Shown piece after piece: positions 53,340 to 62,284 of a DNA stretch of 64,000 nucleotides. The notes beneath the pieces are model-generated. The model ran no database searches. It was not told the origin of the DNA and was given only the letters and a program-made list of their open reading frames with translations. Position numbers and translations under genes: made by a program. The DNA is from Vibrio scophthalmi LMG 19158 (GTDB lineage: Bacteria; Pseudomonadota; Gammaproteobacteria; Enterobacterales; Vibrionaceae), in contig NZ_AFWE01000078.1 in NCBI RefSeq assembly GCF_000222585.1, positions 1-64,000 of the forward strand, written 5' to 3'. How positions within the stretch are numbered: position 1 is the first letter of the stretch; the number at the start of each line of letters is the position of its first letter.

Positions 53340-54565
53340 ATGATCGATATTTTAGAGTCGCTTAATAAAGTTGAAAAAAAACTCGAGAAATAGTAAATTT
53401 TTCATGTGTTGCATTTACGCAGAGCAAAGAGTGCCGCTTACTGATTGAAGAAGCCTTTTGTTTTGAAGGCATGTCTTTACCGAGCTTTGTCAGTAATTCT
53501 GATGAAGAAATTCGCGATCATGTAAGGCAATCCGATGTTGAAATTGCATTAGTTGAATTGACGGATTCTTTGAGCGTCAGTGAAGATATGCGACGTATTA
53601 GCCACCTTTTACCTAATAGCGCTTCCGTCATAGTGATCGGCCAAGAAGATGCCATTTCTACGATTCGTAATTTGAAGGAGATGGGCTTCTACTACCTGTT
53701 CTGGCCAGCCACAAAGCCCGAAATGCTCGACTTTATAAAGAATGTCTATGATAACCGTCAGCGCGAGCGTGGTTTAGGGAAAAAACGCATCGCAAAAAAA
53801 ATTGCGATATGGGGATGCTCTGGAGGGGTAGGGACATCGTTAATAGCCACAGAAGTATCTGCGCAATTGGCTGATAAACATCATGCAAAGTGCCTGCTTG
53901 TCGACCACGACTATTATGCGGGTAATATCGATATCCTTTTGAAAATGGAGAATTTCCAAAAAAAGGCACTTGCGATAAACAGCATCGATACTGATGTTGA
54001 TACGACCTATGCACATAGTATGACGCGCAAGATAAATGATATGTTGTCGTTGTTATCACTGACTTCGGAAGAGCACTCAACCCATGAGTTAAAAGAGTAC
54101 ACGCGCTCTCTTGAAGACCTGCTTAATGAGCAAAACAACTTCATTGTGTCAGATCTCTCAAAAGGAGGGCAAACGCAGGTCGATTATCGTTACTTGGCCG
54201 ATGAAGTCGATACAACTGTTTTAGTCTGTTCTCCTGCGATCTCTAGCATTCGTCAGCTTAAAAAAATGTCAGATTGGCTGGCTGAAAAGGCGCCAAATTC
54301 TCGCCAGATCTTTGTTATCAATTTTACGCAGCCGAACAAAGCGACGGTTTTATCGATCGATGAGGTTGAGGTATTTCTCGGGCGAAGTATTGATATTGAA
54401 ATACCCTTCGAGATGGGCATCTTGAAGCATATTCTCGATGATGGTTATTTGTACAATTCAAGGTTGTCATCTGCGCGACCTATTGCCACCCTAACATCGA
54501 TGATCATGGGCGAAAATGTGAGTAAGAAAGTAAAGCAAAGTAAACGTTGGTTCTTTAGGAAGTGA
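53340..54565 (+). CDS. tadZ: TadZ/CpaE localisation ATPase, frameshifted at an A8 tract
   Basis: Start ATG 53340 has AGGA at good spacing and reads MIDILESLNKVEKK, the TadZ start, but stops at 53391. From the A8 run (53374-53381) a -1 shift continues through NFSCVAFTQSKECRLLIEEA to the long frame ending 54565, giving about 408 residues: receiver-like N-domain, then MinD/ParA-like ATPase (IWGCSGGVGTSLIA near 155; both P-loop lysines replaced). The long frame alone offers only ATG 53471, which would cut about 45 residues. Either programmed slippage, phase variation or a mutation/sequencing error explains this. Confidence 0.88.
53374..53381 (+). other. A8 slippery tract in tadZ
   Basis: Zero-frame codons are GAA AAA AAA CTC; the heptamer A AAA AAA permits a -1 ribosomal slip, and RNA polymerase slippage to A9 gives the same frame. 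No downstream hairpin was identified. Confidence 0.85.
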
Positions 54566-54582
54566 TGGGATAGGAGAATAGT

Positions 54583-55872
54583 ATGATTCAAACCCAGTCG
54601 AGAAGTATCTTCGTTTCTTTGCGAAAACAAATTTATGAAGCGCTTGAAGCCGATGTGGTCAACACGTTAACTCGAGAGCAGTTAACGGATCAGATCACCA
54701 CCGCGGTAGACGTTTTGATCGAGCGTAATGAACACTCGGTTGCGTCAGTCGTTAGGCGTGAATACGTCAAAAACATTATTGATGAGTTACTTGGTCTTGG
54801 TCCGCTACAACCGTTAATGGATGATGAAAGCATTACGGATATCATGATCAATGGCCATAACAACGTCTTTATTGAACGCAATGGTTTAGTTGAAAATTCA
54901 TCGATTACCTTCATTGATGAAGAACAACTGCTACAAATTGCAAAACGGATTGCGGCTCGTGTCGGACGACGAGTCGATGATTCTTCACCTACTTGTGATG
55001 CTCGTCTGCAAGATGGTAGCCGCGTTAATATTGTCATTCCACCTGTCGCCATTGATGGTACTGCCGTATCAATTCGTAAATTCAAAAAGCAAAGTATTGA
55101 TTTTGAGCAGTTAATTGGATTTGGAGCCATGAGTCCAGACATGGCAAAGGTATTAATGATTGCTGCGCGGTGTCGACTCAATATTTTGATCTCAGGGGGA
55201 ACGGGCTCGGGTAAAACAACCATGTTGAACGCATTGTCCCAGTTTGTTTCTGAAAAAGAGCGCATCGTAACGATAGAAGATGCGGCAGAGCTACGTTTGC
55301 TACAACCTCACGTGGTGAGATTGGAAACACGTACGTCAGGTATTGAAGGAACGGGTGCCATTACTCAGCGTGAACTGGTGGTTAACTCTTTAAGGATGCG
55401 CCCGGATAGAATCATCGTTGGTGAATGTCGTAGTGGTGAAGCATTTGAAATGCTGCAGGCGATGAATACCGGCCATGACGGTTCGATGTCCACTCTACAC
55501 GCCAACACTCCGCGAGACGCACTAGCGCGTGTCGAAGCGATGGTTATGATGGCAAACAGTAATCTGCCCTTGGAAGCTATTCGTCGCACAATTGTCAGTG
55601 CCGTCGATTTAGTGATTCAAATTAGCCGCTTGCACGATGGTTCTCGTAAGGTGATGAGTATATCGGAAGTCTTTGGCCTTGAAGGCACCAGTGTGGTGAT
55701 GGAGGAAATATTTCGTTTTGAAGCCTCACGTGTTAACGAAGGCGACGATAAAGTGAATGGGGATTTTATTTCAGCGGGCTTGATGAAGCGTTCAGTTTTG
55801 GTAGAAAAAGCGCGCTTCTTTGGTTTAGAAGGAAATCTTAATGCAATTTTTGGCTTCAAGGGAGTTGAATAA
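54583..55872 (+). CDS. tadA: Tad pilus assembly ATPase TadA/CpaF
   Basis: The 429-residue secretion ATPase has Walker A SGGTGSGKTTML (about 205), Asp box VTIEDAAELRL, Walker B RPDRIIVGECR and His box GSMSTLHANTP. It powers Flp assembly and retraction. AGGAG-type site before ATG 54583; stop overlaps tadB. Confidence 0.97.
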   Translation: MIQTQSRSIFVSLRKQIYEALEADVVNTLTREQLTDQITTAVDVLIERNEHSVASVVRREYVKNIIDELLGLGPLQPLMDDESITDIMINGHNNVFIERNGLVENSSITFIDEEQLLQIAKRIAARVGRRVDDSSPTCDARLQDGSRVNIVIPPVAIDGTAVSIRKFKKQSIDFEQLIGFGAMSPDMAKVLMIAARCRLNILISGGTGSGKTTMLNALSQFVSEKERIVTIEDAAELRLLQPHVVRLETRTSGIEGTGAITQRELVVNSLRMRPDRIIVGECRSGEAFEMLQAMNTGHDGSMSTLHANTPRDALARVEAMVMMANSNLPLEAIRRTIVSAVDLVIQISRLHDGSRKVMSISEVFGLEGTSVVMEEIFRFEASRVNEGDDKVNGDFISAGLMKRSVLVEKARFFGLEGNLNAIFGFKGVE

Positions 55873-56792
55873 TGGCATGGATAAGTCTGATTGTTGGTGG
55901 ACTGCTGTTTTACTTCATTGCAAAGCTGGAAAAGAAGGAAACATCGACGCGTTATCTTAAACAGACGATGGGAACTAAGATGGTTAGCTCTATGGAGCAT
56001 GGCAATGCAATTAACTTAAATTCATTGTCAGATGAAACGCTTCAGCAGAAAAGTTCCCGTTTAGTTAAGAATACGCACCGTCAATTAGGCGGTGGCGCCG
56101 TGTTTAAAGTGATAGCGGTCGTTTCATTATTGGCTGCCCTGTCTATTTACATCAACTATAGCTTTGTTCGCGGAAACCCATGGCTGGTTTTGTTGGTCAT
56201 TGAATTTGTGGGTTTGTACTTTGGTTATGGCTGGCTACAGAAACGCGAGCGTTCACAATTTGATGAAGCTTTTCCTGATGCTCTCAATATGTTAACCAGT
56301 GCGATAGGTACAGGTGAAAGCTTGATGCACGCGATTATCTATGTTGGTAACACCATGGATTGCGAAGTTGGTAAAGAGTTCAAATTGATGGGCGAGCGCA
56401 TGCAAATGGGTGAGTCTCCGGATTCAGTTTTTCGCAAAGCGTGTAAACGCTTTCCATACCCTCCTTTCCATTTTTTTATTATCACGATGCGCGCCAACTT
56501 ACAGCGTGGTGGTCAACTAAAAGAAGTGATGACTCGCTTAAACCGATTGATGTTTGATGCACGAGCCGTGGATAAAAAAAAGTATGCATTGACGTCCGAA
56601 GCGAGGGCATCGGCAAAAATTGTAGCCGCGATTCCTTTCATATTTCTATGGCTGTTGCAGTTTTTGAGTCCTGAAAACTATGAGTTTGTCATGTTTGATC
56701 CGGCAGGCCGCTATATTCTTTACTACGTGCTGTTCAGTGAGTTCGTCGGTATTTCTATTATTTGGAAACTGATGAAAGGAGTGGAGGCATGA
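55872..56792 (+). CDS. tadB: Tad inner-membrane platform protein TadB
   Basis: The 306-residue T2SSF-domain protein has membrane segments near the N-terminus, about 75-115 and near the C-terminus, and the cytoplasmic FPDALNMLTSAIGTGESL motif. It pairs with TadC to anchor the ATPase. Confidence 0.94.
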   Translation: MAWISLIVGGLLFYFIAKLEKKETSTRYLKQTMGTKMVSSMEHGNAINLNSLSDETLQQKSSRLVKNTHRQLGGGAVFKVIAVVSLLAALSIYINYSFVRGNPWLVLLVIEFVGLYFGYGWLQKRERSQFDEAFPDALNMLTSAIGTGESLMHAIIYVGNTMDCEVGKEFKLMGERMQMGESPDSVFRKACKRFPYPPFHFFIITMRANLQRGGQLKEVMTRLNRLMFDARAVDKKKYALTSEARASAKIVAAIPFIFLWLLQFLSPENYEFVMFDPAGRYILYYVLFSEFVGISIIWKLMKGVEA

Positions 56793-57676
56793 TCAGTTAC
56801 TCTATTTGGATTGCGCTGAGTTTGATCTGCTTTGGCGTTTTATTACTCTCCATCTATTTGCGAAAACAGCAAAATACGAAATACATTCAGAAATATTTGG
56901 TTAAGAAAGAGCTGACCGGGGAAAAGAAAAGTAAAGATCCTGAAAACCTACTTGATTGGCTTGATACGATTATTCCAAGTGCCTTTGCAATGAATGAAAG
57001 CGCGATCAATGAAAAGCTGCTCAATGCAGGCGTAGGTTCGCTGAAATATGCCCATCTGTATTTGCCCATTAAGTATGCGGTGCTATTGATTGGCAGTGTT
57101 GTTATTGGCTTATTATTCTACGACTCACTCGAGGTTATCGTGTTAATCGGAGCGCTGTCTCTATGGGTGATTACGATATTGATTGTGCCAGATTTGGTAT
57201 TAGATGCTCGAGTTAAAGCGTACCGTGCAAATATTACCCAGCAATTGCCTTATGTGATCGACCTATTGGCTGTTTGTGTGCAAACGGGTATGACAATAGA
57301 AGCATCAATGGGCTACCTAGCCAAAGAGATGCGCGGTTTCGATCCTAAGCTTGCGAGGTTAATGGAACGAATTGATGAACGTTCGCGCATTGTTAGCATG
57401 GATAAAGCGTTAGATGAAGCTTATTTACATATCCCAACGTCTGAAATGCGCAGTTTTGTGATGACACTAAAGCAAAGCCTGCGATATGGCTCATCAATCT
57501 ATACAACGTTGACGACCTTATCGTCAGATATACGTCAAGTGACCATGCTTACAGTCGAAGAACGGATCGGAAAGTTGGCGGCAAAAATGTCGATTCCTCT
57601 GATCCTATTCATCATGATGCCAATTGTAATTCTAATCGCCGTCCCTGGTGTAATGAGGATGATGTCCGGTGCATAA
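56789..57676 (+). CDS. tadC: Tad inner-membrane platform protein TadC
   Basis: The 295-residue T2SSF-domain protein has the LPYVIDLLAVCVQTGMTIEAS motif. ATG 56789 overlaps the tadB stop (ATGA) and follows AAAGGAGTGG; a start nine codons earlier lies inside tadB without a site. Confidence 0.94.
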   Translation: MISYSIWIALSLICFGVLLLSIYLRKQQNTKYIQKYLVKKELTGEKKSKDPENLLDWLDTIIPSAFAMNESAINEKLLNAGVGSLKYAHLYLPIKYAVLLIGSVVIGLLFYDSLEVIVLIGALSLWVITILIVPDLVLDARVKAYRANITQQLPYVIDLLAVCVQTGMTIEASMGYLAKEMRGFDPKLARLMERIDERSRIVSMDKALDEAYLHIPTSEMRSFVMTLKQSLRYGSSIYTTLTTLSSDIRQVTMLTVEERIGKLAAKMSIPLILFIMMPIVILIAVPGVMRMMSGA

Positions 57677-59027
57677 TTATATTAAACAAACATTATTAGT
57701 TATATTGTTCTTCTCGCTTCAGGGTTGCATGGCAACGGGAAAGAGCGCGAATACTGCTTCTGCTAGTATGAACATTCACACCCAAGAAAAGCTCTTGGAA
57801 GCGGCCAATAATAATGCGAGATTAATAGAGTTTTATAAATCGCAATTAAAGGCGAATGAATCAGAAAAATACCGCTTAAAACTCGCTCAAGCCTATCTAA
57901 GAGAGTTTGATGCAGAATCTGCATTGTTCACAATTAAGCCTCTGTTAATACAATCTAAATTTTCTGTCTCAAGCGCGGTAGTTGGTGCCAAAGCTTATAT
58001 TGACCTTGGTCAACATGAACAAGCGAGATCGCAACTAGAACAAGCAATAAAATCAGCACCTAAAGATGGAGAAGTTGCTAACTTATTAGGCATTGTCTAC
58101 GCAGAGCAAGGTGATGTGTTGAAGGCTCGGAAAATGTTTGAGCTTGCACGCAGCAATTTCTACGATGATACGAAGATCAAAAATAACTTAGCGCTGCTGG
58201 ACATGATGGAAGGGGAGCGAACACAAGCGCTGCAGCGTATTGTATCATTAGCCAGTGAACCCAATTTAGATAAGCAATTACAAGCAAATTTAATGCTGAT
58301 CATGGCGAAGAATGGTCAGAGAGAGTACGTCCTTGATGGCTTAGATTCGACACTTTCAGAAGTGCAAAAAGATAAGATCTATCGAGCGTTGCGAGATAGT
58401 TCATTTCAGATTCGTCACAACGAAAATCATGCCATTGTTGAACCGGTCAGTGAATCCATACCAAAATTGCTACCAGAACTCATCACTCAGCCTATTCCAG
58501 ACAAAGTAGTCGTACCTTCAGCAAAACAAACGATAGCACTAGAGCCTTTAGTGACGGAGCTGCCTACAACTCAAGATTCGAATTCTCAAAATTTAATTGC
58601 GAGTATGCATGAGGTAAAAGAAGCATCTGTACCCGAATCAACGCCGTTAGAAAATCATGTTGCAGAGACTGAAATGATAGATCCAAACATAATCGAAAGG
58701 GATCAAGTTGTACTTATTTCTTCCGAATCGGCTGTGCTTGAGACCGAGAATCTTCAAACCGTAGAGAGTGAATCGGCCTCGGCGGCGGAATTTGATGAAA
58801 GAGCGGAGGTAATGGCCTCCGATCCTTTAGCCATTGCACAAGAGGTTAAGCGATTACCTTTGACGTCAAAAATCGAAGATCCACGACCAATTGAACCTGC
58901 TTCAAGTGAAATGACTGCCGAAGATGCAATAGCATCAGATGAAATGACGGTAGATTCCGATTCTGTAACGCCGACTGTTGTAACCCCTAACATAGTGGAG
59001 CAAACGGCCGATCAGCCTGAGGTTTAA
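57669..59027 (+). CDS. tadD: TadD-like TPR lipoprotein with long acidic tail
   Basis: The 452-residue protein starts at GTG 57669, eight bases into the end of tadC. Its lipobox is LQGC (residue 19). TPR repeats lie in residues 55-235, including the DGEVANLLGIVYAEQGD unit. The last 190 or so residues are an acidic, Pro/Ser/Thr/Glu-rich low-complexity region absent from ordinary TadD proteins (about 250 residues). TadD is needed for Flp assembly, possibly as the secretin pilot. Confidence 0.88.
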   Translation: MHNYIKQTLLVILFFSLQGCMATGKSANTASASMNIHTQEKLLEAANNNARLIEFYKSQLKANESEKYRLKLAQAYLREFDAESALFTIKPLLIQSKFSVSSAVVGAKAYIDLGQHEQARSQLEQAIKSAPKDGEVANLLGIVYAEQGDVLKARKMFELARSNFYDDTKIKNNLALLDMMEGERTQALQRIVSLASEPNLDKQLQANLMLIMAKNGQREYVLDGLDSTLSEVQKDKIYRALRDSSFQIRHNENHAIVEPVSESIPKLLPELITQPIPDKVVVPSAKQTIALEPLVTELPTTQDSNSQNLIASMHEVKEASVPESTPLENHVAETEMIDPNIIERDQVVLISSESAVLETENLQTVESESASAAEFDERAEVMASDPLAIAQEVKRLPLTSKIEDPRPIEPASSEMTAEDAIASDEMTVDSDSVTPTVVTPNIVEQTADQPEV

Positions 59028-59039
59028 TGGAGAAGGATC

Positions 59040-59579
59040 ATGAAGCGGAGGAATAGTAAAAAGAGGCAGGATGGTGTTGCCACTATTGAATTTGCAATGG
59101 GCTTTATGTTGTTTTGGTGGCTATGTATGGCTTGGGTCGAAGTGAGTTACATGTCTTATATTTCTGCTGTTTCTGATTTAGCAGTTAGTGAAGCTTCAAG
59201 AGTTACTCGCTTAGAAGATTCGGTAGATAAAGATTGTACTGGACAAGGTTGTCTTAATAGTTATTCAGCACGCTTTAGTCTGGCTTTACGCGACAACAAC
59301 TCATTATGGGCTAAATTTGTTGACCCTTCTAAATTTAGATTTTCTATTCAATATTTAAAAACGCCTTTAGAGCTAGAAAATTTAGCGGATGATTATTGTG
59401 CTCTAACGCAGGGTGAAACTGAAAATGAGTGTGGAAATTCTTTTAATAGTGCTATAGCGGTTTATCGATTGAATTATGACTATGAACCGATGTTTAATTA
59501 TTTTATCAATTCAAACCAGCTATTTTCTCGTGAAGTTGTAGTAATACAGGAATATGAGCGTGAAAAGTTTAAATTATAG
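59040..59579 (+). CDS. tadE: TadE pseudopilin
   Basis: The 179-residue protein has a basic leader followed by DGVATIEFAMGFMLFWWLC, a TadV-cleavable prepilin-like site with Glu at +5. A single membrane helix and periplasmic domain with paired cysteines follow. It overlaps tadF by 26 bp. Confidence 0.88.
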   Translation: MKRRNSKKRQDGVATIEFAMGFMLFWWLCMAWVEVSYMSYISAVSDLAVSEASRVTRLEDSVDKDCTGQGCLNSYSARFSLALRDNNSLWAKFVDPSKFRFSIQYLKTPLELENLADDYCALTQGETENECGNSFNSAIAVYRLNYDYEPMFNYFINSNQLFSREVVVIQEYEREKFKL

Positions 59580-60114
59580 TCAAAGAGGAACATTCACCGT
59601 TGAATTTGCAATCGTCGGTTTGATTTTTAGTTTACTTTTTGTTTTTAGTGGCGATGTGATTATTAAACTTGCCTATAAAGGGAAACTTGATCGCCTTGCC
59701 TACTCGCTAGTGAATATAGTTAAAGAGCGAACCCAGCTATATGAAGACAGTTATAGTTTAACTCCGGCAAATGTAACAACGGTAGCAAATATTGCAGAGG
59801 CATCGTTGCGTAGAATGATAACTGATTTCGATTCCAACAAATTTGGTTATGTGATTGAGGCTGTCACTTTTGACGCAAGCCATCGATCGACGTATCAAGC
59901 GTTTTCATCAAATGTGGTAGGCAATTCGGCGATACAGTGCAATACCCCTAACAAGCTGAATCAAATGATGCATTTATCAAAGATCACAACATGGGGACGT
60001 CCGTCTACGCTCTATCGCGTCACCTTATGCTATGAAACCGCAAATTGGATCGGTGATTTACTCAATATGAACTTTACACGTGTAGAGTCTGACGCAGTCA
60101 TGATAGGGAGATGA
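59554..60114 (+). CDS. tadF: TadF pseudopilin
   Basis: The 186-residue protein has leader ...SQRG then TFTVEFAIVGLIFSLLFVF, the same pseudopilin pattern. A periplasmic domain with Cys pair follows. It starts inside tadE and ends overlapping the tadG region. Confidence 0.87.
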   Translation: MSVKSLNYSQRGTFTVEFAIVGLIFSLLFVFSGDVIIKLAYKGKLDRLAYSLVNIVKERTQLYEDSYSLTPANVTTVANIAEASLRRMITDFDSNKFGYVIEAVTFDASHRSTYQAFSSNVVGNSAIQCNTPNKLNQMMHLSKITTWGRPSTLYRVTLCYETANWIGDLLNMNFTRVESDAVMIGR

Positions 60115-60116
60115 TC

Positions 60117-61460
60117 ATGAAGTCTCGCATTGTTTCTCAAAATGGGCACGCTTCAATACTATTTGTGATGATTATTCCGGTCCTATTTGGTGTGTTCATG
60201 TTAGGCACTGATGGTGCAAGAGCATTGCAACAAAAAGCACGGCTGCAAGACGCTTCAGAGGTTGCCGTTTTGGCAGTGACAGCTCATGCGGATCAGAATA
60301 TCGTAGGTGAAGGACAAGCCCCTGAGGGCGGTAGTAAAGTCAATCGAGCAATTGTGGCGGACTTTATCTCAGCGTATTTTCCAGATGTGAAAATTAACGG
60401 GCCTGAAGATTTAACAAACTTAAGGATCGAAAGGAAAGAATGTTCTCAACTTGCAGATTGTTCAGCGGATGGTTATCAGTTTTTCCAATATCAAATACAG
60501 GCGGCCTTTAAATACGATACCTGGTTTCCAGGAAACAGTGCCATTGTTGGTTTTGGTGATCAAGTTGAAGTTGGTGGTTTAAGTACGGCAAGAAAATATC
60601 AAAATAATGCTGTCGATCTTATGTTGGTCGCTGACTACTCTGGATCAATGACGTTGGAGTGGGATGGTGGTAACAAAAAAAAATACCAAGACTTGTTCGA
60701 CATTATTAAAGAAGTGGCGCTTGAACTCGATGACTATAATAAGCAAAAAGTGCCAGGACAAACCAGTACTATTGGAATTACTCCTTATAACCACTTTGTT
60801 TTCAGAAAGAAAGGCGTAGGAGGAATTTGTAATAACGTTACGAATGGTGATGTATGGAATGTGGAACACACTAAGTTTACAAATAATGCGACCGATTTTC
60901 AGGCAACAATATTGGCTGCAGAAGCTCCTATTGATAGTGATGTATGTCCTAGTAGTAATGAATATAAAAAATCCACATTTTACAGTATTGGTTTGACTAC
61001 CAATATACCCAACTTTATATCAAGTATAAATAGGTTTAAGCCATCATCATATACAGCATCATTTCAAGGAATTATTGAAGGTTATAAACATTTAAAAGAA
61101 GGAAAAAATAAAAAAAAGCTGCTCGTTATTCTTTCTGATGGGGTGGATACTGAAGACCACGCGCCTAAAGGTAAAATTGAGCCTGGTAGTCCAAGTAATC
61201 GCTATCCGTCATATAAAAAGATAGGAAGTACACTTGTAGATAAACCTCATTTGCTATGTGAAAAGGTAAGAAATGGTTTATCAAAAAATGGTGAAAATGT
61301 TCAACTCTATCTTATTGGCTTTGATTATAGGCCGGGTGCTACAAACAAGGCATTGGATGAGTGTGTAGGCGCAGGAAATATTCTTTATGCAAATAATAAA
61401 GAAGAGATTAAAAAAACATTACTGTCTCTAATGGCAGAAGAGATTGGACACTTAAAATAA
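60117..61460 (+). CDS. tadG: TadG, von Willebrand factor A pilus protein
   Basis: The 447-residue protein has an N-terminal Tad-like membrane segment (ILFVMIIPVLFGVFML). Its VWA domain has the MIDAS motif VADYSGSM (about 173) and a later VILSDGVDTED metal loop. The region at about 60850-61110 is richer in AT and rare codons than the rest. ATG 60117 with AGGGAG at six bases is preferred over ATG 60111. TadG anchors or stabilises the pilus at the envelope. Confidence 0.9.
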   Translation: MKSRIVSQNGHASILFVMIIPVLFGVFMLGTDGARALQQKARLQDASEVAVLAVTAHADQNIVGEGQAPEGGSKVNRAIVADFISAYFPDVKINGPEDLTNLRIERKECSQLADCSADGYQFFQYQIQAAFKYDTWFPGNSAIVGFGDQVEVGGLSTARKYQNNAVDLMLVADYSGSMTLEWDGGNKKKYQDLFDIIKEVALELDDYNKQKVPGQTSTIGITPYNHFVFRKKGVGGICNNVTNGDVWNVEHTKFTNNATDFQATILAAEAPIDSDVCPSSNEYKKSTFYSIGLTTNIPNFISSINRFKPSSYTASFQGIIEGYKHLKEGKNKKKLLVILSDGVDTEDHAPKGKIEPGSPSNRYPSYKKIGSTLVDKPHLLCEKVRNGLSKNGENVQLYLIGFDYRPGATNKALDECVGAGNILYANNKEEIKKTLLSLMAEEIGHLK

Positions 61461-61473
61461 ATCAAGGATATTT

Positions 61474-62091
61474 ATGAAAACTGTATCTACGGCTCTGAGT
61501 TGCATCGGAATGCTATTGTTTGCTACTTCTGCAAATGCTTTGGACAACGACAAGTTAGTCAGTGTATGTGGCCACTCGGATGTTAGTGTTAAAAAGCAGG
61601 TTAAAATCGAACAATCCACCAGTGTCTCACTGCTACAGGGGGGCATGCTACGCATTGACTCAAAAGGTCCTATGCCAACGGAACAACTATTGCAGGCGGA
61701 GATGAAAAACATTGGAGTGTCAAATGAATGTACGGAGTATTTTATCTCTCAAGGAACAAATAATCCTATGGATGGGCGAGTCTATTTTGCGTTTGATAGC
61801 GACAAGCTAACGTCGGCCTCCATTACAGTCCTTGATGCCATGCTAGATCATCTAGGTAGAGCAGAAAATAACATCACTCTGGCAGGACATACTGACTCAA
61901 TTGGTAGCGATGGCTATAATTTTTCATTAGGCTTAAAGCGTGCAATGTCAGTACAGGAGTTTTTACAGGATAATAATGTGGCACAAAAAAATATCGAAGC
62001 GGTTAGCTATGGCGAGAAACAGCCTATAGCATCAAATAGCAGCTCTGAAGGTCGAAAATTAAATCGTAGAGTGGATATTTCAGGGAACTAA
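61474..62091 (+). CDS. OmpA-like peptidoglycan-binding protein of the tad locus
   Basis: The 205-residue protein has a signal peptide ending SANA (about residue 22), an N-domain without known family and an OmpA C-terminal domain. The latter carries YFAFDSDKLT, AGHTDSIGS and RRVDI, with the conserved Asp and Arg that bind diaminopimelate. It lies 13 bp after tadG and probably ties the apparatus to the cell wall. Confidence 0.9.
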   Translation: MKTVSTALSCIGMLLFATSANALDNDKLVSVCGHSDVSVKKQVKIEQSTSVSLLQGGMLRIDSKGPMPTEQLLQAEMKNIGVSNECTEYFISQGTNNPMDGRVYFAFDSDKLTSASITVLDAMLDHLGRAENNITLAGHTDSIGSDGYNFSLGLKRAMSVQEFLQDNNVAQKNIEAVSYGEKQPIASNSSSEGRKLNRRVDISGN

Positions 62092-62257
62092 TTCATTATC
62101 TAGTAGCTCGCAGTTGAATTCGGGGGTTTTAATTATGCTAGAACGACTTTAGATATGCTATTTTTCATTGGCTTTTATTTAAGTTGTTGATTTGCATGGT
62201 TTTGTTGTTTTTTTATGAGAGCTTGTGCAAATGGTTATGTACATAAAAAGGTAAGTA

Positions 62258-62284
62258 AACCTGACATCAAGGCGGTGTCAGGTT
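62258..62284 (-). terminator. Terminator of the usher-like gene
   Basis: AACCTGACA (62258-62266) pairs with TGTCAGGTT (62276-62284), overlapping the minus-strand stop; U-rich sequence follows on that strand. It also separates the convergent tad operon. Confidence 0.75.
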
